A stretch of DNA of 64,000 nt from Streptomyces sp. A0958. GTDB taxonomy: Bacteria; Actinomycetota; Actinomycetes; Streptomycetales; Streptomycetaceae. The stretch spans positions 248,001-312,000 of the forward strand of contig NZ_SSBK01000002.1 in assembly GCF_004795035.1 (NCBI RefSeq). Direction: 5' to 3'. Shown in pieces: positions 53,157-60,651 of this stretch (positions within the stretch are counted from its first letter, which is position 1; each line of letters begins with the position of its first letter). A program made the translations under genes and the position numbers. The notes below the pieces were generated by a model. It made no database searches, was not told the DNA's origin, and worked only from the letters and a program-made list of their open reading frames with translations.

Positions 53157-53546
53157 TCACACGGGGTCGGTCATCAGGTTGCGGAGACCCTCGGAGATGG
53201 TCTTCACCTCGTCCGTCTCCCCCGTCGCGACCGCGATGACCAGGCGTTCCGCCGCGTCGATATCGGGGCGGAGATCGGCCCCGTTCATGGCGAGGAAGGT
53301 GACGCAGGACAGCCAGGCGGTGCGTTTGTTGCCGTCGAAGAGCGGGTGGTTGATCGCCAGGGACTGCAGGAGTGCGGCCGCCTTGTCGATGACGTCCGTA
53401 TATGCCTCCTGGCCGAACATGGACGCCGACGGCCGGTGGGCCGCCGACTCCAGGAGGCCGGCGTCGCGGACCACGATCCGCATGTCCGGGCAGGCGTGCT
53501 CGGCGATGACGAGGATGTCCTCGGAGCTCAGGTAGACACAGCTCAC
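53157..53546 (-). CDS. Doc-family toxin (death-on-curing, Fic fold)
   Basis: The 129-residue protein has the Fic/Doc active-site segment NHPLFDGNKRTAWLS, matching HPF.(D/N)(G/A)NKR. It starts SCVYLSSEDILVIAEHACPD, like the Doc N-terminus. Doc toxins phosphorylate elongation factor Tu and stop translation. Its GTG overlaps the stop of the antitoxin gene (GTGA), the usual antitoxin-then-toxin order. Confidence 0.9.
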   Translation of the reverse strand: MSCVYLSSEDILVIAEHACPDMRIVVRDAGLLESAAHRPSASMFGQEAYTDVIDKAAALLQSLAINHPLFDGNKRTAWLSCVTFLAMNGADLRPDIDAAERLVIAVATGETDEVKTISEGLRNLMTDPV

Positions 53547-53743
53547 TTGAGCCGCTCCATGAGCTCGCCCCACTTGGCGGCCTGCTCCTTGGCGGTCCGG
53601 CGGACGATGGCCTGCTGAGCGGTCCGGGCCAGGTAGTCGTCCACGGCCTGGAGCAGTATGGCGTGCATGCTCGTGCCCTCCTGCTCGGCGCGCTGCTTGA
53701 GGGCTTCGGTCTGGTCGTCACGGAGACGCAGGTTCATAGCCAT
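53543..53743 (-). CDS. Ribbon-helix-helix antitoxin
   Basis: The 66-residue protein starts MAMNLRLRDDQTEALKQRAE, a ribbon then helix typical of RHH repressors. The C-terminal tail (RTAKEQAAKWGELMERLK) should wrap the toxin. It precedes the Doc-type toxin with a 4-base overlap. Classic Doc partners are Phd-type, so an RHH partner is a variant combination also seen in other actinobacteria. Two in-frame ATGs (53743, 53737) are possible. Confidence 0.85.
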   Translation of the reverse strand: MAMNLRLRDDQTEALKQRAEQEGTSMHAILLQAVDDYLARTAQQAIVRRTAKEQAAKWGELMERLK

Positions 53744-53751
53744 ACCAAAAC

Positions 53752-53783
53752 GGTACCACCGGGTGGGGCCAAACTGGTACCAG
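53752..53783. promoter_or_regulatory. Putative toxin-antitoxin operator
   Basis: CTGGTACCAG (53774-53783) and GGTACC (53752-53757) are palindromes sharing GGTACC. Reading toward the antitoxin there are further TTTGG(T)-type repeats (TTTGGTATGG before the start). They lie between the MFS stop and the antitoxin ATG, where an autoregulating RHH protein would bind. Confidence 0.6.
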
Positions 53784-55259
53784 CTACGACGTCCGCACCC
53801 GCCCCGCCACCCAGGCCCCCACCAGCGCCACACCCGCCATCGGCAGGAACACCACCGCGAACGCGCCCGGGTGCGAGGCGGAGGCGCCCTGCTCCACCGC
53901 CTCGTGGGCCGCGCCCACCGCTCCCCCGCCGAGTGCGGCGAACGCCGCGCCGCCCGCGGCCAGCAGCAGGACGTTGGAGAGGCCGTCGGAGATCTGGAGG
54001 GCGGCCGAGTTGGCGCCGGCCTCGTGGGGGGCGGACAGCTTCAGCAGCAGCACACTGGTCGAGGCGATCACCATGCCCATGCCGAAGCAGCCGAAGGCCC
54101 AGGCCACCGCCACGGTCCAGACCGGCACCGAGTCGATCAGCACCGCCGGTGCCGCCGCGATCGCCGCGGCGACCAGCACCATGCCGCCCACCATCAGCGG
54201 CTCGCGGTGCGCCTCCAGGCGGGGCCGCGACTGCACGTACGAACCCAGCGCCCAGGTCCCGCCGCCGGCGGCGAGGGAGAGCCCGGCCATCGTCGGGGAC
54301 AGTCCGCGCTGGGTGACCAGCATCAGCGGGACGAACGACTCGGCGGCGATGAACGACCCGGCCGCCACCCCGCGCAGCAGCACCACCGAGGGCAGCCCGC
54401 GGGCCGCACGGCCGGTGCCCGGGGGCAGCAGGCCGCGTACGGCGGGGACGAGCAGGGCCACCCCGGCGGCGGCCGGCAGCAGCGAGAACCAGTTCCGCTC
54501 CTGCCCGGCGTACTGGAGCAGACCCGCGCCCACCGAGATCCCCAGCGCGAGCACGATGCGCCGGCGGTCGTACGGCTCCACGGGCGCCGCCGGGTCCGCG
54601 GGCCCCGACGCCATCCGCCGGATCGCGGGCAGCGCGAGTGCCAGCGGGAAGACCACCAGGACCGGGATGCCGATGAAGACCCAGCGCCAGCCCAGGTGCT
54701 CGGTGACGCTCCCGGCGGCCAGCGGCCCCACGACGGACGGGATCACCCAGCTCGCGGCGAACGCGGCCATGATCGCGGGGCGCAGCTTCTCCGGGTAGGC
54801 CCGGCTGATCACCACGTACAGCGCGACGATCACCAGCCCGCCGCCGAGCCCCTGCACGGCCCGGCCCGCGACGAACATCCACATGGTGCCCGCGGTCCCG
54901 GACAGCAGCAGCCCCGCCCCGAAGGCGCTGATCCCGGTGGCCAGCGGGGCCAGCGGGCCGCGCCGGTCGGCCCACTGCCCGGACAGCACCATGGCGAAGA
55001 GGCTGGTGGTGAAGTACGCCGAGAACGCGAACGCGTACAGCGGGATGCCGTGCAGCTCCCGGGCGGCGACCGGCATCGCGGTCCCCACGGCGGTCGCCTC
55101 GAAGGCGATCAGGAAGACGACGGAGACGATGCCGATGCTGAGCGCCCGGTAGGTCCGTCCCAGAACCCCTTCGGAGCCGGTGTCCTCGGTGGGGAGCGGG
55201 GCGGGCAGGACATCGGTGTCACGCGAGACATCGGTGTCACGCGGTTCCAGGGCGGTCAT
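53784..55259 (-). CDS. MFS exporter (DHA2/14-helix type)
   Basis: The 491-residue membrane transporter has IVSVVFLIAFEATAVGTAMP (helix 1), loop motif SGQWADRRGPLAPL, motif C-like ASWVIPSVVGPLAAG and a WRWVFIGIPV stretch typical of DHA drug:H+ antiporters. The ATG at MTALEPRDTDVSR is chosen; upstream in-frame sequence runs through the tRNA gene. RDTDVSRDTDV in the head is an exact 6-residue repeat. Substrate is unknown. Confidence 0.9.
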   Translation of the reverse strand: MTALEPRDTDVSRDTDVLPAPLPTEDTGSEGVLGRTYRALSIGIVSVVFLIAFEATAVGTAMPVAARELHGIPLYAFAFSAYFTTSLFAMVLSGQWADRRGPLAPLATGISAFGAGLLLSGTAGTMWMFVAGRAVQGLGGGLVIVALYVVISRAYPEKLRPAIMAAFAASWVIPSVVGPLAAGSVTEHLGWRWVFIGIPVLVVFPLALALPAIRRMASGPADPAAPVEPYDRRRIVLALGISVGAGLLQYAGQERNWFSLLPAAAGVALLVPAVRGLLPPGTGRAARGLPSVVLLRGVAAGSFIAAESFVPLMLVTQRGLSPTMAGLSLAAGGGTWALGSYVQSRPRLEAHREPLMVGGMVLVAAAIAAAPAVLIDSVPVWTVAVAWAFGCFGMGMVIASTSVLLLKLSAPHEAGANSAALQISDGLSNVLLLAAGGAAFAALGGGAVGAAHEAVEQGASASHPGAFAVVFLPMAGVALVGAWVAGRVRTS

Positions 55260-55443
55260 GAGCCAAGAGTAAGGGGCGAAATGCGCCGTGAACCCTGTCG
55301 GGAGTCGCCCCCGCACTCCGCCGTTGGTCGTAGGCCCGCCGCGCGGATCGTGAACGCCGTGTGGCAGTCGCGTTGCACACCGCCCCGAAGCCTTGAGCGG
55401 CCCGTCCGCCCGGCCGTACGGTCTTTTCAGCGACACCACGCAG

Positions 55444-55518
55444 GACCGTGTGCCCGAGAGGCTCAGGGGCTCGACTGCAACTCGAGTTACACCGGTTCGA
55501 ATCCGGTCACGGTCTCCA
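55444..55518 (+). tRNA. tRNA-Cys (anticodon GCA)
   Basis: The acceptor stem GACCGTG/CACGGTC is perfect. The anticodon stem CTCGA/TCGAG surrounds loop CTGCAAC, giving anticodon GCA. The T-arm is CCGGTTCGAATCCGG, the discriminator is T, and CCA is encoded at 55516-55518. It is followed six bases later by a terminator. Confidence 0.96.
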
Positions 55519-55523
55519 CACAC

Positions 55524-55558
55524 CACCGCCCGCCCCTCGCGCCGAGGGGCGGGCGGTG
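55524..55558. terminator. Terminator shared by tRNA-Cys and the xanthine dehydrogenase-like operon
   Basis: Sixteen-base arms CACCGCCCGCCCCTCG/CGAGGGGCGGGCGGTG enclose a 3-base loop between two convergent units. Confidence 0.82.
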
Positions 55559-55580
55559 TGCCATGTCCGTGTCCGCGCCC

Positions 55581-57926
55581 TCACGCCTTGGGGGCAGCCA
55601 CCGCCGCCTGGGGCCGGATCGGGAGGCGGTTGACCGGGCGGCCCGTTGCCGAGCGGACCGCGGCGGCCACGGCGGCCGGGGAGGTCACGACGGGAACCGC
55701 GGAGGCGGGCTTGGCGCCGAAGGGGGCCACCACGTCGCGCTCCTCGATCAGTTTGACGATGCGGATCTCCGGGGTGTCCAGCGAGGTCGGCAGGGCGTAC
55801 CCGGTGAGGTCGGGGTGGCGGACCAGGCCGCGGGCGGTGCGCAGGTTCTCCGTCAGGGCGGCGCCGATGCCCTGGGTGACGCCCGCCTCGATACGGGTCG
55901 CCAGCTGGGAGGGGTTGAGGACGCGGCCGACGTCCTGGGCGACCGCCATCTCGACCACCCGGACCGAGCCGAGCTCGATGTCGACGTCCACCACCGCGCG
56001 GACCGCGCAGAACGCCAGGCCGACGAAGGCGTCGCCCTGGCCGGACTCGTCCAGCGGTTCGGTGGGGTGGGGGCGGCACTGGGCGGTGGCCCAGAGCTCC
56101 TTGCCGTCCAGCGCCTCCGCGACGGTCGTGGAGAGCACCCCGTCGTACGAGGTGATCTTGCCGTCGGCGATCTGGAGCAGTTCCGTGGACATGCCGAACT
56201 TGTGGGCCAGCGGCTGGAGGAGCTGGGTGCGGACCATCTTCGCGGCGCGTTCGACGGCGCCGGCGGAGACCCAGGTGTGGCGTCCGTGGGTGGCCGCTCC
56301 CGCGGGGGGCTGGTCGGTGTCGACGGAGGCGACGTGCACCTCCTCGACGCCCAGGGTCTCCTGGACGACCTGCCGGGCCAGCGTGGAGAAGCCCTGGCCC
56401 GTCTCGACTGCCGCGCAGATGACGGTGGCGACCGAGTCGTGGACCCGGACCGTGGCCGTGGACACCTCGTCGGCGCCCTCCGCGCCGAGCATGTGCACCA
56501 TGCCGAGCGCGTACCCGACACCGCGCCGCACCGCGCCCGGTTCGCCCGCGCCCTCGGGTCCGCCCGGCAGCAGCCAGTCGTCCTCCGGGGCGTCCTTGGG
56601 CAGCGAGGGCAGCGGGAAGTCCCGTACCGCGCCCAGGAGTTCGGCGACGGGGGCGGGGCAGGTCACCGTCTGCCCGGTGGGCAGGATGTCGCCGGTGGAC
56701 AGGGCGTTGCGCAGCCGCAGCTCGGCCGGGTCGACGGACAGCTTGGCGGCCAGCTTGTCCATCTGGCCCTCGTAGGCGGCGCAGACCTGCATCGCGCCCT
56801 CGCCCCGGACATGGCCGGAGGGCGGGTTGTTCGTACGGACGGCCCAGCCCTCGATGAAGGCGTGCGGGACGACGTACGGGCCGCAGGCGAAGGCGACCGC
56901 GGCGGCCAGCGACTCCGAGGAGGCGTCCGCGTAGGCACCCGCGTCCAGCAGGATCTGCGCCTCGACCTTGACCAGGCGGCCCTCGGCGTCCGCGTGGTGG
57001 CGGTAGCGCAGCAGGGTCGGGTGGCGGTGGGCGTGGCCGAGGAAGGACTCCTCGCGGGTGGCGGCCAGTTTGACCGGGCAGCCGGTGCGCAGGGCGAGCA
57101 GGCCGAGCGGCAGTTGGAAGGCGGGGTCCTCGCGGTCGCCGGTCGCGCCGGGCACCCCGGTGACGACGACCTTCACCCGGTCCGGTTCGAGGCCGAAGCA
57201 GGCGGCGGCCAGGTCGCGGTCGGTGTGCGGGTCGGTGGAGGCGGTGTAGAGCTCCACGCCCCCGTCGGGCCGGGGGACGGCGAGCCCGGCCTCGGCGCCG
57301 ATCGGGGCCGGGTCCTGGCGGCCGATGCGGTACAGGCCCTCCACGACGACCTCGCCGACGGCCTCCGGGTCGCCGTAGCGCAGCGGGATGTGACGGATCA
57401 GGTTGCCGTCGGGGTGCAGCGGCTCGGCGGCGAAGGCCTTCTCCGGGTCGGTGACCGCTTCCAGCACCTCGTACTCGACGGCGATGGCGGCGGCGGCCAG
57501 CCGGGCGGTGTCCGGGTGGTCGGCGGCGACGGCGGCGATCGGCTCGCCGTGGTGGCGGACCAGGTCGGAGGCGAAGACGGGGCGGTCGACGACCTTGCGG
57601 CCGTACATGGCCTCGCCGGGGACGTCCTCGTGGGTGACGACCGCACGGACGCCGGGCATCTCGGTGGCGGCCGAGGTGTCGATGGACAGGATGCGGGCGT
57701 GCGCGTGCGGGGAGCGCAGGACGGCCGCCCAGAGCAGGCCCTCGGCCCACAGGTCGGCGGCGTACGGGAAGGTGCCCTCGGTCTTGGGGCGGGCGTCGGC
57801 CGGCGGCAGCGAGGCGCCCAGGCCCAGGAGCGGCCGCTCGGCCTCGGGGCCGCCCGGGCCGTCCAGGGACGGGATGCTGATCGCCGTGTGGGTGGCGCCG
57901 GCCGCGGTGGCCGCGTCGTTGCTCAC
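55581..57926 (-). CDS. Xanthine-dehydrogenase-like molybdopterin subunit with altered active-site loops
   Basis: The 781-residue protein aligns with the large subunit of the xanthine dehydrogenase family across both halves (YAADLWAEGLLWAAVLRSPH; ATVICAAVETGQGFSTLA; QLATRIEAGVTQGIGAALTE). Key loops differ. The GGxFGxK loop reads GATGDRED at ~260-267. The MRGFG loop reads VRGEG at 373-377. The GxKGxGEPP segment reads GAKPASAVP at 737-745, placing Ala743 where the catalytic Glu is expected. It is the third gene of the operon, GTGA-coupled to the iron-sulfur subunit. Substrate and activity are uncertain. Confidence 0.85.
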   Translation of the reverse strand: MSNDAATAAGATHTAISIPSLDGPGGPEAERPLLGLGASLPPADARPKTEGTFPYAADLWAEGLLWAAVLRSPHAHARILSIDTSAATEMPGVRAVVTHEDVPGEAMYGRKVVDRPVFASDLVRHHGEPIAAVAADHPDTARLAAAAIAVEYEVLEAVTDPEKAFAAEPLHPDGNLIRHIPLRYGDPEAVGEVVVEGLYRIGRQDPAPIGAEAGLAVPRPDGGVELYTASTDPHTDRDLAAACFGLEPDRVKVVVTGVPGATGDREDPAFQLPLGLLALRTGCPVKLAATREESFLGHAHRHPTLLRYRHHADAEGRLVKVEAQILLDAGAYADASSESLAAAVAFACGPYVVPHAFIEGWAVRTNNPPSGHVRGEGAMQVCAAYEGQMDKLAAKLSVDPAELRLRNALSTGDILPTGQTVTCPAPVAELLGAVRDFPLPSLPKDAPEDDWLLPGGPEGAGEPGAVRRGVGYALGMVHMLGAEGADEVSTATVRVHDSVATVICAAVETGQGFSTLARQVVQETLGVEEVHVASVDTDQPPAGAATHGRHTWVSAGAVERAAKMVRTQLLQPLAHKFGMSTELLQIADGKITSYDGVLSTTVAEALDGKELWATAQCRPHPTEPLDESGQGDAFVGLAFCAVRAVVDVDIELGSVRVVEMAVAQDVGRVLNPSQLATRIEAGVTQGIGAALTENLRTARGLVRHPDLTGYALPTSLDTPEIRIVKLIEERDVVAPFGAKPASAVPVVTSPAAVAAAVRSATGRPVNRLPIRPQAAVAAPKA

Positions 57927-59440
57927 GCCATGCCTCCGTCCTGCTGGTGGGCCTGCACACTACCCGCGCCCGGGGCCGCCTGGTGCGGGATGCGGGCCCC
58001 GTCCGGTTCCGCGGATTCCTGCGCGGGCGGCACGGCGGCCTCGGCTGCCGCTTCGGCGGCGGCCTCGCGACCCGCGATGACCTCGTTGACGGCGTCCAGG
58101 ACGCCCCGGTAGCCGGAGCAGCGGCAGAGGTTGCCGCACAGCGCCCGGCGGGTCTCCAGCTCGCTGGGGGCGTGGTTGCCCTCCAGGAGGTCGTGGACGG
58201 TCATCGCCATGCCGGGGATGCAGAAGCCGCACTGGACGGCGCCGCAGTCGGCCAGCGCCCGCTGGACGTCGGACGGTTCCCCGTCGACGGCCAGGCCCTC
58301 CACCGTACGGACCTCGCTGCCCGCCGTCGTGGCGGCCGGGACCAGGCAGGAGGCGACGAGACGGCCGTCCACCTGGACGTTGCACGCCCCGCACTCGCCC
58401 TGCGAGCAGCCGTCCTTGGCACCGGCGAGGCCGAGGCGCTCGCGCAGCACGTAGAGCAGCGACTCGCCGATCCAGGCGTCGGTGACGGGCCGGTCCACGC
58501 CGTTGACGTGCAGCGTGTAGGAGGCGGCGGGGTGCTCGCTGGGCAGCGCGGACGCGGCGGCGGGCGGAGGGTCGGACGCCTCCGCGACGGGTTCCGCGAC
58601 GGGTTCCGGTTCGGCGTCCGGGAGCGCGTCCTCGTCCGCCGGCCCGGGTGTCGGCTCGGGTGCCGCCTGCTCGGCGTCGGGCTGCTCGTCGGCGGACGGC
58701 TGCGCCTCGGGGGCGCCCTCGGGCACGTCCGCAGGCACGTCCGCAACAGCGTCGGGCCCGGCCTCGGGACCGGCTTCCGGACCGGCCTCGGGAGGCTGTT
58801 CTGCTTCCGCTTCCGCGCGCACTGCCGGGGACTCCGCCGTCGGCGTCTCCACGACCGGTGTCTCCGCCGCCGGTTCCTGCGTCGCCCACGGCGCGGTCGC
58901 GCCGCCCGGCAGGGTGGCCGGGCGGTCCGCGTACCAGTCGGCGGGCGGCGGGGCGGTGTAGAGCTCGCCGGAGTCGTCGGAGAGTTCGGCGGCCGGGGCC
59001 GGCCAGGGTGCGGCGTCGACGGACCACTGGCCGGTGGCGGCCGGGTCTCCGGCGTACGGGTCCTGGTAGGGGCTCCGGTGCTGCTGTGCCTCGGGGTGCG
59101 GGTAGCCGTAGCCGGACTGCTGGTTCGGGTCGGGCCAGTGCACCGCGTCCGGCGCGGGCCGCTGCTCCGGCTGCGTGCCGTGCTCGTGCTGACCGGCCTG
59201 CGCCTGCGGCTCCGGGTTCTGGACGACCCAGTTGCCGGTGGCGGCCGGGTCGAGCCCGGCGGCGGGGGTCAGCGGCAGGATCATCGGCGGCACGTACCCG
59301 TGGCCGGGCGCGGCCAGCGGGATGTCCGCCAGGTCCTCCGGCGGCAGGTGGACGAAGGCGGTCGCCTCGCCGTCGTACTCGCCGCCCTGCGGGGTCGGCT
59401 CCCAGCCGCCGTGCCGCTCGGCGGGGTTCTCCTTGCTCAC
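57923..59440 (-). CDS. Two [2Fe-2S] subunit with long disordered extension
   Basis: The protein has 505 residues. The C-terminal ~190 match small subunits of the xanthine dehydrogenase family. The first cluster cysteines are 345, 350, 353 and 365; the second are 404, 407, 439 and 441. Residues 1-305 are a Pro/Glu/Ala-rich extension, unusual because such subunits are normally ~160-200 residues. It has repeated DPAATGNW (64-71) and DPAATGQW (132-139) and the acidic SDDSGELY. The GTG start overlaps the FAD subunit stop and the 3' end overlaps the large subunit start, both as GTGA. Confidence 0.9.
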   Translation of the reverse strand: MSKENPAERHGGWEPTPQGGEYDGEATAFVHLPPEDLADIPLAAPGHGYVPPMILPLTPAAGLDPAATGNWVVQNPEPQAQAGQHEHGTQPEQRPAPDAVHWPDPNQQSGYGYPHPEAQQHRSPYQDPYAGDPAATGQWSVDAAPWPAPAAELSDDSGELYTAPPPADWYADRPATLPGGATAPWATQEPAAETPVVETPTAESPAVRAEAEAEQPPEAGPEAGPEAGPDAVADVPADVPEGAPEAQPSADEQPDAEQAAPEPTPGPADEDALPDAEPEPVAEPVAEASDPPPAAASALPSEHPAASYTLHVNGVDRPVTDAWIGESLLYVLRERLGLAGAKDGCSQGECGACNVQVDGRLVASCLVPAATTAGSEVRTVEGLAVDGEPSDVQRALADCGAVQCGFCIPGMAMTVHDLLEGNHAPSELETRRALCGNLCRCSGYRGVLDAVNEVIAGREAAAEAAAEAAVPPAQESAEPDGARIPHQAAPGAGSVQAHQQDGGMA

Positions 59441-60327
59441 GACAGTGCCCTCCCCAGCGCGCGTCGGGCCAGCGCGGCGACGGTGCGCCGCAGGTGCAGT
59501 ACGGCGGGGGACAGCGGTGGTGCCTGGCCCCCGTCGGCGGGTGGTTCCTGGTCCGGGATGCAGGCGGCCGCGACGTACTCGCCGAAGGCGGCCAGCGCGT
59601 CGGGCGCGAGGCCGCGCGCCCCGTCCCAGTCGATCAGCGAGCCGATCCAGCGCTCGGCCTCCAGCGGGCGCAGCGGCATCGGCGCGATGGCACCGACCGC
59701 GCAGCGCACCCCGCGCCTGGCCGGGTCGAGGACGATCGCGACGGAGGCGGTGGCGCGGCCGGGGCCGGTGCGGCCGGTGGCCTTGAGGAAGACCTGCGGG
59801 GCGTGCAGCAGCGGTACGCGGACGAAGCCGATCAACTCGGCGGGCTCCAGCATCTCCCGGCCGGCCAGCAGGTGCGAGACCGGGATCTCGCGGCGGGCGC
59901 CGCCGGGGCCCGCGATGACGAGTTCGGCCTCCAGCGCGGCGAGCACCGGCAGCGCGTCGCCGGTCGGGGCGGCGGTCGCGATGTTGCCGCCGAGCGTGCC
60001 GGCGTTGCGGATCTGCGGGGGGCCCGCGGCGCGCGCGGAGGCGGCGAGCGCGGGGATGAGGGCAGCGAAGTCGGGCCGTCCCATGCGGGCATGGGTCAGG
60101 CCGGCGCCCAGCAGGGCGTGACCGTCCTGGTAGTGCCAGCCGCGCAGCTCGCTGATCCGGCCGAGACCGACCAGACCGGAGGGGCGCAGGAGCCCCTTGT
60201 TGACGGCCGACATCAGGTCCGTGCCGCCTGCCACGGGGACGGCGGCCGGCATGGCGCCGAGTGCCGCCACGGCCTCGTCCAGCGAGGCAGGCAGCGTGAC
60301 GGACTGCGTCGCCTGCGGTGCGTGCAT
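59437..60327 (-). CDS. FAD-binding subunit of the xanthine-dehydrogenase-like complex
   Basis: The 296-residue middle subunit passes electrons from the iron-sulfur clusters to NAD or another acceptor. It has VPVAGGTDLMSAVNKGL (FAD loop), RNAGTLGGNIATAAPTGDALP (the second FAD signature) and a typical C-terminal domain. It is first in the operon. The ATG at MHAPQATQSVTL follows GGGAAGGGG, and an upstream frame through the promoter is rejected. A 324-base gap with one terminator separates it from the hexosaminidase upstream. Confidence 0.92.
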   Translation of the reverse strand: MHAPQATQSVTLPASLDEAVAALGAMPAAVPVAGGTDLMSAVNKGLLRPSGLVGLGRISELRGWHYQDGHALLGAGLTHARMGRPDFAALIPALAASARAAGPPQIRNAGTLGGNIATAAPTGDALPVLAALEAELVIAGPGGARREIPVSHLLAGREMLEPAELIGFVRVPLLHAPQVFLKATGRTGPGRATASVAIVLDPARRGVRCAVGAIAPMPLRPLEAERWIGSLIDWDGARGLAPDALAAFGEYVAAACIPDQEPPADGGQAPPLSPAVLHLRRTVAALARRALGRALS

Positions 60328-60600
60328 GGTCAACCCAGCTGCCCCTTCCCGGTGTCCCGGCGCTCCCGCCTGTTTCGCCGTACGGTACGTGCTCGAAGCC
60401 CGGACGTGGCAACTCTGGCACATCTTCGGACCGGCCCGACGCGCAGGTCCGCGAAGGGAGCATCCGTCCGCTGTCAGGGTAATGGTCCCGTTTTCACGGC
60501 TGTTCGGCGGTGAGTGCCCTTTGCCGGTCTTCCGCATGCCCGTACGGCTTTCTCCGCTCCGAGGCCCTGTCCTGGAACGGCGCCCCGTGGAACGGCGCTG

Positions 60601-60627
60601 CCACCACGGTCCCAGGGACCGTGGTGG
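60601..60627 (-). terminator. Terminator of the hexosaminidase operon
   Basis: CCACCACGGTCCC and GGGACCGTGGTGG form a 13-bp stem around a single central A (the inner pairs must open). It lies 25 bases beyond the hexosaminidase stop. The rest of the gap 60328-60651 contains no gene and should hold the promoter of the dehydrogenase-like operon. Confidence 0.75.
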
Positions 60628-60651
60628 CGGGAGAGGGGGTTGCGGCCGGAC

